Positions 14,767 through 22,157 of a stretch of DNA of 29,014 bases are shown here, one piece after another. A model generated the notes under the pieces. The model was not told where the DNA came from. It worked only from the letters and a program-made list of their open reading frames with translations, and searched no databases. The stretch covers positions 1 through 29,014 of the forward strand of contig DASRJW010000013.1 in NCBI GenBank assembly GCA_035649275.1. The letters are read 5' to 3'. Position numbers and translations under genes: made by a program. Origin of the DNA: Candidatus Krumholzibacteriia bacterium. Lineage in GTDB: Bacteria; Krumholzibacteriota; Krumholzibacteriia; G020349025. Numbering within the stretch: the stretch's first letter is position 1; the number at the start of each line of letters is the position of its first letter.

Positions 14767-15494
14767 GCGGCGAAGCGCCGGTACCGGCACTGGTGCCGGC
14801 CAGCGACCACTCTGTTCTCGTGCGCTTCGGCGACGAGATCGCGCTCGAAGCGCATCGACAGGTCCTGCGCCTGACAACGGCGCTCCTCGAGCAACCAGCG
14901 CCGTTCATCCGCAACCTGCATCCGGCGTATGCCTCTGTCCTGGTTTCCTTCGACCCGAGGGCGGCCTCGCCTGCCGCAGTGCAGGATTATCTCGCGAAGC
15001 TGTTGCAGGAGTTGCCGGAGGTGGAGTTGCCACCGTCACGCACGGTGGAGATTCCAGTCTGCTACGAGCCGCCATTCGCGCCCGACCTGGAAGAGGTCGC
15101 ATCGCTCCATGGTCTCTCCGCCGCCGAGGTGATCGCGCTCCACACGCAGGCCGAGTACCGCGTCTACTTCCTCGGCTTTTCTCCCGGTTTCCCCTACATG
15201 GGTGGGCTGCCGGCGCAGCTGGTGACACCCCGCCTGGCCACGCCGCGCACTCGAGTGCCTGCGGGCAGCGTCGCCATCGGCGGCGCGCAGACCGGTGTTT
15301 ATCCCCTCGCCTCGCCCGGTGGCTGGCGTCTCATCGGGAGGACGCCGCTGCCTCTCTTTCGCCCCGAAGCCTCGCCGCCGGCGCTCCTGCAGATGGGAGA
15401 TCTGGTGCGCTTCGTCAGCGTGAGTAGGGAGGCATACGAGGCCTTCGCAGGCGAGAGCGGCATCGATGGGCAGAAGGACGATCTTCTGCGATGA
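14763..15494 (+). CDS. pxpB: 5-oxoprolinase subunit PxpB (KipI family)
   Basis: A 243-residue member of the carboxyltransferase-domain subdomain C/D family, formerly called KipI or allophanate hydrolase subunit 1. Diagnostic stretches are VRFGDEIALEAHRQV, FIRNLHPAYASVLVSFDP, EYRVYFLGFSPGFPYMGGLP and GSVAIGGAQTGVYPLASPGGW. PxpB with PxpC and PxpA forms the prokaryotic ATP-dependent 5-oxoprolinase, which opens pyroglutamate to glutamate. The start overlaps the upstream stop, and its own stop overlaps the pxpC start. Length is typical. Presence of all three subunits in one operon argues against the older allophanate hydrolase naming. Confidence 0.93.
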   Translation: MSGEAPVPALVPASDHSVLVRFGDEIALEAHRQVLRLTTALLEQPAPFIRNLHPAYASVLVSFDPRAASPAAVQDYLAKLLQELPEVELPPSRTVEIPVCYEPPFAPDLEEVASLHGLSAAEVIALHTQAEYRVYFLGFSPGFPYMGGLPAQLVTPRLATPRTRVPAGSVAIGGAQTGVYPLASPGGWRLIGRTPLPLFRPEASPPALLQMGDLVRFVSVSREAYEAFAGESGIDGQKDDLLR

Positions 15495-16480
15495 ACGCCG
15501 CCAACGACATGAACGAAGCGACAGTCCTCGTCGAGAAGCCGGGTTTCCTTTCGACGCTCCAGGATCTCGGCCGTCCTGGACTCGCGCATCAGGGCATCTC
15601 GGCCTCGGGTGCAGCGGATGCGCTGGCGCTCCGGCTCGGCAACCTCCTCCTCGGCAACGAGGAGAACGCCCCCGCCCTCGAGATGACGCTCGTCGGCGGA
15701 ACGTTCATTTTCGGCGGCGACAGCATGGTGGTTCTCGCAGGGGCTGACTTCGGCGCAGTGCTGGACAGCGCCCCTCTCCTGCCGTGGCGAGCCACGGTGG
15801 TGCGACGCGGCGGCTCCATCGTCCTCGGTGCCGCTCGCGGCGGCGCGCGCGGCTATCTTTGCGTGCGCGGCGGCTTCGCTGTGCCGCCCGTCCTCGGCAG
15901 CGCTTCCACTCACGTCCTGACCGGACTCGGCGGCCTGGGCCGGCCGCTTCGCGCCGGGGATCGGCTGCGCTTGCAAAATACCGACCCTCCTCTCTCTCCT
16001 CTCAACCTGCGTTGGCTCGAAGCACGTCGGCTCGACCCGCGTTGGCTCGAGGAACAGTACGGCCTGCGCCCGCTTCGCCTCACACCCGGTCCGCAGCTGG
16101 ACTGGTTCGCCCAGTCCGCACGAGAGAAGCTCGGCGAATCCGACTACGAAGTACTGGAGCAGTCGAACCGCATGGGTCTCCGGCTCGCAGGGCCGCAGCT
16201 CGAACGTTCCAAACCTGGAGATCTGCTCACCGAAGGCGTTTCTCTCGGTGCCATCCAGGTGCCCGAGAACGGCCAGCCCATCATCCTCTTCGTCGAGCAT
16301 CAGACGACCGGGGGTTACCCGAAGATCGCCAACGTCTGCAGCGTGGACATGCACCGCCTGGGGCAGCTCCGGCCACGAGACCGCGTGCGCTTCGGCTGGG
16401 TCGAGGTGAAGGAGGCTCACCGCCTCTTCACGAAGCGCGAAGCAGTTCTCACCCACCTGCGCCTGGAGCGAAGGGCATGA
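15491..16480 (+). CDS. pxpC: 5-oxoprolinase subunit PxpC (KipA family)
   Basis: A 329-residue biotin-dependent carboxyltransferase-domain protein, the KipA/PxpC partner of PxpB. Visible motifs are VEKPGFLSTLQDLGRPG and ISASGAADALALRLGN at the N-terminus, ALEMTLVGGTF, the mid-protein YLCVRGGFAVPPVLGS, SNRMGLRLAGPQLER, and the C-terminal PIILFVEHQTTGGYPKIA. Together with PxpB it is thought to form the phosphorylating half of 5-oxoprolinase. The ATG at 15491 overlaps the pxpB stop; an ATG at 15509 is an alternative. Its stop overlaps the start of the transporter gene. Confidence 0.93.
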   Translation: MNAANDMNEATVLVEKPGFLSTLQDLGRPGLAHQGISASGAADALALRLGNLLLGNEENAPALEMTLVGGTFIFGGDSMVVLAGADFGAVLDSAPLLPWRATVVRRGGSIVLGAARGGARGYLCVRGGFAVPPVLGSASTHVLTGLGGLGRPLRAGDRLRLQNTDPPLSPLNLRWLEARRLDPRWLEEQYGLRPLRLTPGPQLDWFAQSAREKLGESDYEVLEQSNRMGLRLAGPQLERSKPGDLLTEGVSLGAIQVPENGQPIILFVEHQTTGGYPKIANVCSVDMHRLGQLRPRDRVRFGWVEVKEAHRLFTKREAVLTHLRLERRA

Positions 16481-17859
16481 TTTCCTGGCGACGCGAGATC
16501 ACACCGCTGCAGTGGAAGGCACTCGCCGCCGCCTGGCTCGGCTGGATGCTGGACGGCATGGACATCATGCTCTACGCCTTCGCGCTGAGCAGCATTCGCC
16601 AAGAGTTCGGCCTCGACTCGGCGCAGGCCGGTGCGCTCGCCTCGGTGACGCTGGTGGCCTCCGCCTTCGGCGGCATCCTTTTCGGTGTCCTCGCCGACCG
16701 CATCGGCCGCGCCCGCGCCCTGATCTTTTCCATCCTCACCTACTCCGTGTTCACCGCCGCCATGGCCACTTCTCGGAGCCTCGCCCATCTCGTGCTTTGG
16801 CGCGCGCTCGTGGGTTTCGGCCTCGGTGGCGAATGGTCCGCCGGTTCCGTCCTCGTCTCCGAAACCTGGCCGGCGCGGCATCGCGGTAAAGCCATCGGCT
16901 TCATGCAATCCGGGTGGGCGATCGGCTACATCCTCGCCGCTCTCGGCGCGGCCCTCGTCCTCCCTCGTTACGGCTGGCGGATGCTCTTCCTCCTCGGCAT
17001 CCTCCCCGCGCTCTGGACGCTCTGGATCCGCCGTCACGTGCCGGAGCCCGAGATCTGGATGCAGCACCGCCGCGACGCTGAATCCGCCGGGCGCGCTGCC
17101 CAGGTCGCCCTCGCGCCCGCAACAGCCGCCACCTCGCCGACCGCAGCACGCGCTGCGCTCCCGTCCGCCCCCGTTTCCATCCTCGAGATCCTGCGCCCAC
17201 CCCTGCTCGGGCGCACTCTGGTCGCCACGCTCATCGGTTCGTGCGTGCTCTTCGCGTACTGGGGCCTGTTCACCTGGATCCCGACCTTCCTCGCTTCGCC
17301 CGTCGAGCGCGGCGGGGCGGGACTCGGGCTCGTGCGCTCCACCGGCTGGATCGTGCCCATGCAGATCGGCGCCTTCTGCGGCTACACCCTCTTCGGCTTC
17401 GGCGCCGACCGGTTCGGCCGGCGGCCCATGTTCATTGGCTTCCTCGTCGGCGCCGCGGTGATCGTGCCGGTCTATTGCTTGCTCGGGCGCAGCGAAGCAG
17501 CCTTACTGCTCCTCGGACCGCTGGTGGGCTTCTTCGGTCATGGGTATTTCAGCGTCTTCGGCTCCATGCTGGCCGAGCTCTTCCCCACCCGCATCCGCGC
17601 CACGGCCCAGGGTTTGGCGTACAATTCCGGGCGCGCGGTGAGCGCGCTCGCTCCTTACAGCATCGGCGCCCTGGCGGACGCTCACGGCCTGGGGCCGGCC
17701 CTGGCCTCGACCTCGGCCTTCTTCCTCCTCGGAGCTGGGCTCGTCCTTCTCCTTCCCGAAACGCGGGGAATGGACTTGGACAGCGAAAGGAGACTCGAGG
17801 GAAGCGGCGTGCCGGCGGTCGTGCCCGCGGCGCCTCCGCAGACCCCGGCGAGTTCCTGA
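16477..17859 (+). CDS. MFS transporter within the 5-oxoprolinase operon
   Basis: I use the ATG at 16477, which overlaps the pxpC stop (ATGA). The frame upstream of it is only an antiphase reading of pxpC. The 460-residue product has about 12 membrane spans. The MFS signatures GVLADRIGRARAL (loop 2-3) and GFGADRFGRRPM (loop 8-9) are clear. WLGWMLDGMDIMLYAFAL and GLGGEWSAGSVLVSETWP place it near the acid:proton symporters (sialate, shikimate, aromatic acid type). An Ala/Pro-rich cytoplasmic loop at about 206-228 and a Pro-rich tail are probably flexible. Its place between pxpC and pxpA suggests uptake of 5-oxoproline or a precursor peptide or acid. This is inferred from context. Confidence 0.9.
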   Translation: MISWRREITPLQWKALAAAWLGWMLDGMDIMLYAFALSSIRQEFGLDSAQAGALASVTLVASAFGGILFGVLADRIGRARALIFSILTYSVFTAAMATSRSLAHLVLWRALVGFGLGGEWSAGSVLVSETWPARHRGKAIGFMQSGWAIGYILAALGAALVLPRYGWRMLFLLGILPALWTLWIRRHVPEPEIWMQHRRDAESAGRAAQVALAPATAATSPTAARAALPSAPVSILEILRPPLLGRTLVATLIGSCVLFAYWGLFTWIPTFLASPVERGGAGLGLVRSTGWIVPMQIGAFCGYTLFGFGADRFGRRPMFIGFLVGAAVIVPVYCLLGRSEAALLLLGPLVGFFGHGYFSVFGSMLAELFPTRIRATAQGLAYNSGRAVSALAPYSIGALADAHGLGPALASTSAFFLLGAGLVLLLPETRGMDLDSERRLEGSGVPAVVPAAPPQTPASS

Positions 17860-17872
17860 GGAGTCGACGCAG

Positions 17873-18634
17873 ATGGAACGCTGGATCGACATCAATGCCG
17901 ATGTCGGGGAAGTCCCCGAAGCCCTCGCCGATGGCTCGGAAGAAAAGCTCATCGCCTGCATCACCTCGGCGAACATCGCCTGCGGCGGCCACGCCGGCAC
18001 GCCCGAGACGATGGCGGCCGTGATGGCTCTCGCCGACCGTTACGGCGTCTGCATCGGCGCTCACCCGGGCTACCCCGATCCCGCCCATTTCGGTCGGGAG
18101 GAAATGGAGCTAACCTCCGGAGAGATCGAGGACACCGTCGCTCAGCAGGTGCGGGCATTGCTCGACATCGCGGCGCGGCACGGGTACTCGGTGCGGCACG
18201 TCAAGCCGCACGGCGCCTTGTACAACGTCGCGGTGCGCGAGCCTCGGGTGGCGCGAGCGATCGCGACCGGCCTCTCGACGTGGCGCGACGAGTTGCTGCT
18301 CGTGGGACTCGCCGGATCGGCCATGCTGCGGCTCTGGCAGGAGGAGGGCTTCCGCGTCGCCGCCGAAGCCTTTGCCGACCGCCGCTACGAGCCCGACGGC
18401 ACGCTGCGCGCCCGCCGGCATGCGGACGCGCTGATCCTGGACCCAGACGCGGCCGCGGCTCAAGCGGTGGAGATCGCCATCAACCGGAGGGTGATGTCCG
18501 TTTCCGGGAGCCCGGTTCCCGTCGAGGCCCAGACCCTCTGCGTCCATGGCGACACGCCGAACGCCCCAGCCATCGCGGCGGCGGTCCGTCGCGAGCTCGA
18601 GGGGCGCGGCTTCCAACTCCGCGCCGCGGGCTGA
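17873..18634 (+). CDS. pxpA: 5-oxoprolinase subunit PxpA (LamB/YcsF family)
   Basis: A 253-residue LamB/YcsF-family protein, the third subunit of the prokaryotic 5-oxoprolinase. Key segments are DINADVGE, ITSANIACGGHAGTPE, GAHPGYPDPAHFGR, VRHVKPHGALYN, and the end segment VPVEAQTLCVHGDTPNA. PxpA is the hydrolytic partner of the PxpBC pair. GAGGAG lies upstream of the ATG. The gap to the transporter gene is 13 bases, so it belongs to the same transcript. Length is typical. The order B-C-transporter-A differs from operons where pxpA adjoins pxpBC, but function should not change. Confidence 0.93.
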   Translation: MERWIDINADVGEVPEALADGSEEKLIACITSANIACGGHAGTPETMAAVMALADRYGVCIGAHPGYPDPAHFGREEMELTSGEIEDTVAQQVRALLDIAARHGYSVRHVKPHGALYNVAVREPRVARAIATGLSTWRDELLLVGLAGSAMLRLWQEEGFRVAAEAFADRRYEPDGTLRARRHADALILDPDAAAAQAVEIAINRRVMSVSGSPVPVEAQTLCVHGDTPNAPAIAAAVRRELEGRGFQLRAAG

Positions 18635-18648
18635 GCCAAACGCCAGGG

Positions 18649-18677
18649 TTGTGCCGGGTAGCGCCGCTTGCTACGCT
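18649..18677 (+). promoter_or_regulatory. Promoter of the MFSD1-like transporter gene
   Basis: TTGTGC (18649-18654), a spacer of 17 bases ending in TGC, and TACGCT (18672-18677). The TTGCTACGCT string also occurs in the gmhA promoter. The predicted start near 18684 leaves about 36 bases before the GTG at 18720. Confidence 0.55.
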
Positions 18678-18719
18678 GCGCGGCACTCGCGGCCGACGGC
18701 CCTGACAACGGGTGGTCTC

Positions 18720-20063
18720 GTGCTCTTCCTCTCTTCCCAACCTGCATCGCAACGTCGCTCTGAGATCCCGCCTACACCGAAACAGCCGCCCACCGCCGCC
18801 GTGCGCTGGAGCGTCCTGGTGATGGTGAGCATCGCCATGTTCGGGAACTACTACGCTTACGATGCCGTGGCGCCTCTGGCCGACCATTTGCAACGGCACC
18901 TGGGCTTCACGGACACGCAGATCGGCACGCTGAATGCGATCTACAGCTTCCCGAACATCATCATGGTGCTCATCGGCGGCATCCTAGTCGACCGCTTCGG
19001 CACGCGTCGCGCCACCCTTTACTTCACCTTCGTCTGCGTCCTCGGCGCCGCCATCACCGCCTCGTCCTCGCACTTCACGGTCATGGCGGCGGGCCGGCTC
19101 ATTTTCGGCCTCGGCGCCGAATCCATGATCGTGGCGATCACGACTGCCCTCGGCCAGTGGTTCGTCGGCAGCCAGCTCGGCTTCGCCTTCGGCATCAACC
19201 TGAGCATCGCCCGCGCCGGCTCCCTCGCCGCCGATCTCTCGCCCACCTGGGCCAAGACGTTCTACGACGCAGGCTGGCAGCAGCCTCTCCTGCTCGCGGT
19301 GGCTTTGTGTACGGTGGGGCTCCTCGGCAGCATCGGCTACTTCGTCCTGGAATCCCGCGCCGAACGCCGCTTCAAGCTCGAGCGCCCGGCCGCCGCCGAG
19401 CGTTTCGTCTGGCGCGATCTCTGGCGCTTCGATCGTTCCTACTGGTACGTCACCGGGCTCTGTGTGACCTTCTACTCCGTCATCTTTCCCTTCCGCAGCA
19501 CCTTCGCAATCAAGTATTTCCAGCACGCCCACGGCTTGTCGCTGCAGGAGGCCGGCCAGATGAACGGCTACGTGTTCGCGGCGGCGATCTTCGCCACGCC
19601 GGCCTTCGGCCTGCTCGTCGATCGCGTCGGCCGCCGGGCGCTGTTCATGGTCTTTGGTTCGCTGCTCCTCTTCACCATCTTCCCGATCCTGGCCTATACG
19701 AATTGGAACCTGTGGATCTCCACGGCTCTCATCGGCATTTCCTTCTCCCTCGTCCCTGCCGTTCTCTGGCCCTCGGTGCCACACCTGGTCGAGGCGAACC
19801 GACTCGGCACCGGCTACGGTCTCATGACCATGCTGCAGAACATCGGCCTCATGACCTTCAACCTGGTGGTGGGGGCTCTCAACGACTCGCGTCATGCCGG
19901 CGCCGACAATCCCCAGGGCTACATGCCCATGCTCTGGCTCTTCGGCCTCCTGAGCCTCTTCGGGGTCCTTTTCGCTATCGCCTTACGCACCCGCGAGACC
20001 GGCCCACATGGCCACCATCTCGAATCCTCCCGCGCCGTGCGCATAGCAGCCACGGGCTCTTGA
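18720..20063 (+). CDS. MFS transporter, MFSD1-like
   Basis: A 447-residue, 12-span transporter. I choose the GTG at 18720, which follows the promoter by about 36 bases and has a weak GGGTGG four bases upstream. A frame to 18546 would run through pxpA and the promoter. The first span region FGNYYAYDAVAPLADHLQ, the following TQIGTLNAIYSFPNIIMV and GGILVDRFGTRRATL resemble eukaryotic MFSD1, a lysosomal dipeptide transporter, and its bacterial relatives. LLVDRVGRRALFM is the second MFS loop motif. A cytoplasmic stretch near 215-235 is charged. The substrate is unknown; a peptide substrate would fit the peptidase-rich surroundings but is only a guess. Confidence 0.87.
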   Translation: MLFLSSQPASQRRSEIPPTPKQPPTAAVRWSVLVMVSIAMFGNYYAYDAVAPLADHLQRHLGFTDTQIGTLNAIYSFPNIIMVLIGGILVDRFGTRRATLYFTFVCVLGAAITASSSHFTVMAAGRLIFGLGAESMIVAITTALGQWFVGSQLGFAFGINLSIARAGSLAADLSPTWAKTFYDAGWQQPLLLAVALCTVGLLGSIGYFVLESRAERRFKLERPAAAERFVWRDLWRFDRSYWYVTGLCVTFYSVIFPFRSTFAIKYFQHAHGLSLQEAGQMNGYVFAAAIFATPAFGLLVDRVGRRALFMVFGSLLLFTIFPILAYTNWNLWISTALIGISFSLVPAVLWPSVPHLVEANRLGTGYGLMTMLQNIGLMTFNLVVGALNDSRHAGADNPQGYMPMLWLFGLLSLFGVLFAIALRTRETGPHGHHLESSRAVRIAATGS

Positions 20064-20089
20064 GCGCTGCTTCATCGCGCTGATAGCAT
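20060..20089 (+). promoter_or_regulatory. Candidate promoter of the FMN reductase gene
   Basis: TTGAGC (20060-20065) and TAGCAT (20084-20089) are 18 bases apart, with TGA forming part of an extended -10. The -35 box overlaps the stop codon of the transporter gene. Confidence 0.4.
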
Positions 20090-20115
20090 CTGCCTCGAAT
20101 CGAGAAGGTGAGCGC

Positions 20116-20670
20116 ATGGCTCGGATCATCGGCATCGCCGGCAGTCTGCGCAAGGCGTCGTACAACGCTGCCCTCCTTCGTGCGGCCATCGAACTCGCAC
20201 CCGTGACGGTGGAGATCGAGACGGCGAGCATCGCCGGAATCCCGCTTTACGATGGTGATCTGGAGAGGGAGCAGGGCATCCCGGACCGCGTCGCATCACT
20301 GAAGGAAAAGGTCGCAACCTCCGACGGCCTCCTCCTTGTCACACCCGAGTACAACACCTCGATCCCGGGAGTCTTCAAGAACGCCATCGACTGGCTCTCG
20401 CGCCCTGCCGCCGACATCACCCGAGTCTTCGGCGACAAGCCTGTGGCGATCCTGGGGACAACGCCAGGGATGGGTGGCACGCGGTTCGCGCAAACAGCGT
20501 GGCTTCAGGTCCTGCGCACCCTGGGCACCCGCACCTGGTCCGGCAAGCAGCTCTACATCGCCGGGGCAGCCAAGGTCTTCGATGCCGAGGGCAGGCTCGT
20601 GGACGAGAGGATCCGCGCCGCCCTCTCGGATTTCATGGCCGGCTTCGCGCGGTTCGTGACCGGGGAATGA
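20116..20670 (+). CDS. NADPH-dependent FMN reductase (ChrR/flavodoxin-like quinone reductase)
   Basis: A 184-residue flavodoxin-like protein. The N-terminal IIGIAGSLRKASYNAALLRAA binds the FMN phosphate; LLVTPEYNTSIPGVFKNAIDWLSRP is the signature segment of the NADPH-dependent FMN reductase family, and GTTPGMGGTRFAQTAWLQVL follows. Family members reduce FMN, quinones, azo dyes or chromate with NAD(P)H in the cytoplasm. GAAGGTGAG precedes the ATG. Its stop overlaps (ATGA) the first codon of an SRPBCC remnant. The exact substrate is unknown. Confidence 0.9.
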   Translation: MARIIGIAGSLRKASYNAALLRAAIELAPVTVEIETASIAGIPLYDGDLEREQGIPDRVASLKEKVATSDGLLLVTPEYNTSIPGVFKNAIDWLSRPAADITRVFGDKPVAILGTTPGMGGTRFAQTAWLQVLRTLGTRTWSGKQLYIAGAAKVFDAEGRLVDERIRAALSDFMAGFARFVTGE

Positions 20671-20897
20671 CTCTGCCGAACGAGCGCATCGAGAACACGG
20701 AGATCCTCGACTATGGCTGCGGTGACGAGCCAGGGGACGAATCGCCGGGATCGCAGGTCTCCTGGGTCTTCACCGAGCAGGATGGCAAGACCACTCTCAC
20801 CTGCACGGCTCTCTATCCGTCCAAGGAGGTCCGCGATTCCGTCATCGCCTCCGGCATGGAGGAGGGCATCGCTGCGAACCACGACCGGCTCGACGAG
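20667..20897 (+). pseudogene. Remnant of an SRPBCC (AHSA1-type) domain protein
   Basis: About 77 codons starting at the ATGA overlap with the FMN reductase stop match the C-terminal half of AHSA1-type SRPBCC proteins: PNERIENTEILDYG, WVFTEQDGKTTLTCTALYPS, then EVRDSVIASGMEEGIAANHDRL. Complete members have about 140-160 residues, so the first half of the domain is missing. After NHDRLDE the frame carries on without any protein-like pattern to a stop at 21335 inside the tRNA antisense. The half domain is unlikely to fold, so I treat it as a decayed gene, though translation from 20667 is possible. Confidence 0.7.
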
Positions 20898-20907
20898 GCC
20901 GGGAACC

Positions 20908-21159
20908 GTGATCAGTGGCGGCATGCACGCACATGCCTATATGGAGGGGGTGCCCAGGAGTGGTGGCTCCACGCACGCCACTGCCTCCATCGAGATGGCG
21001 ATCGAGGTCGCCGATCAGCTTATCCTGGGGACATCCACGAACTACCGCGACGTCTACGAGATCGAGTTCAGCCCCGGCTTCTTCGCGTTGGATCCTGTGG
21101 CTGTGCAAGGTTCGACGTGGAGCACGGTGAAGTCACTGTACCGAGGCGTGGATCAATAG
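20908..21159 (+). pseudogene. 3' remnant of an exported protein with VKSLYR motif
   Basis: In a different frame from the SRPBCC remnant, an open stretch to the TAG at 21159 encodes about 83 residues. They include a strand-rich part (DQLILGTSTNYRDVYEIEF) and near the end STWSTVKSLYR followed by GVDQ. This near-terminal motif equals that of two secreted proteins in the window, but here the signal peptide and N-terminal part are missing and four extra residues follow the motif, as if an original stop were lost. GTG 20908 and ATG 20923 are possible starts, without ribosome sites. It is best read as the tail of a broken gene for an exported protein. Confidence 0.6.
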
Positions 21160-21293
21160 TCGAAGCCAACGCCTGGGCACCACGCCGTCATCCAGTGCCG
21201 CATGTGGCTCCTGTGGATGGCTCGGAGGAATTGTCGGATCGAATCGTACAGAATGCCCAGCAGGAAACGCCCACTGCACATCAACTTGGAAGA

Positions 21294-21369
21294 TGGCTCC
21301 TCGGGCAGGACTCGAACCTGCAACCTAGTGGTTAACAGCCACCCGCTCTGCCGATTGAGCTACCGAGGA
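21294..21369 (-). tRNA. tRNA-Asn (GTT)
   Basis: A complete 76-base tRNA including an encoded CCA. The acceptor stem pairs TCCTCGG (5', 21369-21363) with CCGAGGA (21304-21298); discriminator base G at 21297. The T-arm has the usual GGTTCGAGTCC. The anticodon GTT is at 21336-21334, position 34-36 of the molecule, within CTGTTAA. All arms are intact. It has its own promoter. Confidence 0.96.
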
Positions 21370-21406
21370 GCAAGATCGGCCAGCACCTGCGCACTGCAAG
21401 CGTCGC

Positions 21407-21435
21407 ATTTTCCCAGGGTCGCCAGACCCTGTCAA
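21407..21435 (-). promoter_or_regulatory. Promoter of tRNA-Asn
   Basis: A full consensus -35 box TTGACA (21435-21430) is followed after 17 bases by GAAAAT (21412-21407). The predicted start near 21400 gives a leader of about 30 bases before the tRNA. This is the only full TTGACA box found in the window, as expected for a stable RNA gene. Confidence 0.65.
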
Positions 21436-21482
21436 GCGCGCCCGCCGGCTTCCCGGGGCCCCGTGGCTCCACATCCAGCGTG

Positions 21483-21500
21483 CGAGATAACGTATTCTCG
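21483..21500 (+). promoter_or_regulatory. Dyad-symmetric site before the phosphoesterase gene
   Basis: CGAGA-TA-ACGT-AT-TCTCG is symmetric at 14 of 18 positions and lies 54 bases before the start at 21554, where an operator would be expected. No clear promoter was found with it. The rest of 21370-21553 shows only the tRNA promoter. Confidence 0.3.
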
Positions 21501-21553
21501 ATCGTGGACCGCTGGAACTCCATGAAGGCGGTGACATGAAGGAGAGGTCGAGC

Positions 21554-22144
21554 ATGGCAGACACCCGTTTCGAGCTCGGCCACGTCCGACGAGTCGGTTT
21601 CTTGGCCGACAGCCACAGCCGCAAGGCGGACGGCAGTGACCTGCCCCAACAGGCACTCGAAGCCTTTGTCGGCGTCGACCTCATCGTCCACCTTGGAGAC
21701 ATCGGCCAGAAGGGCATTCTCGGCCGCCTTGCTGCGGTTGCGCCAGTGCTGGTCCCGGCGGGCGACGGCAAGGGCTGGATCCCCGTCGGGCGACAAGACG
21801 TGGGGCCCCTGAAGGTGATCGAGGCGGCCGGCCTGAGCGTTGGCCTCACCTTCAACCTCACAAAGCCGGACAAGGCGATCGTGGTGGAGGACGCCGGGCT
21901 CCAGTTCACCAAGCCCGTACCCGATCTGATGAAAAGGCGGTTCGGCCGGCTGGTGGATGCCGTCGCATTCGGTGGGACGCATCGACAGCGGACCGAGGAG
22001 CACGAGGGCGTCGTCTTTTTCGACCCCGGTAGCCCGACGCTTCCTTCGGACAAGCAGGGAGTGGACGACCTGGGCAGCGTCTCCGTGCTCGACTTGAGGG
22101 AAGGCCAGGTGAAAGTCCAGCAGGTGAGATTGAGAAGTGCTTGA
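21554..22144 (+). CDS. Calcineurin-like metallophosphoesterase (YfcE/MJ0936 type) with altered metal site
   Basis: I prefer the ATG at 21554 (AAGGAGAGG six bases upstream) to the ATG at 21536, giving 196 residues. The fold is recognisable from RRVGFLADSHSR (the DxH metal motif), VDLIVHLGDIGQ (the GD motif), and VAFGGTHRQ followed by GVVFFDPGSPTLP, where the family has GHTH followed by NPGS. Two usual metal-binding motifs are changed. The middle GNxD motif reads AGDGKG here, and the first histidine of GHTH is glycine. The enzyme may bind one metal, use a modified site or be inactive. The gene stands alone, followed by a convergent operon. Confidence 0.78.
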   Translation: MADTRFELGHVRRVGFLADSHSRKADGSDLPQQALEAFVGVDLIVHLGDIGQKGILGRLAAVAPVLVPAGDGKGWIPVGRQDVGPLKVIEAAGLSVGLTFNLTKPDKAIVVEDAGLQFTKPVPDLMKRRFGRLVDAVAFGGTHRQRTEEHEGVVFFDPGSPTLPSDKQGVDDLGSVSVLDLREGQVKVQQVRLRSA

Positions 22145-22157
22145 TCCACTCGATGCG

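Noticed and set aside
15784-16476. N-terminal extension of the MFS transporter frame
   Set aside because: It reads out of phase through pxpC. The transporter starts at the ATGA overlap at 16477.
20898-21335. Continuation of the SRPBCC remnant frame to 21335
   Set aside because: Past NHDRLDE it has no protein pattern, and its end (GQDSNLQPSG) is the well-known false translation of a tRNA antisense strand.
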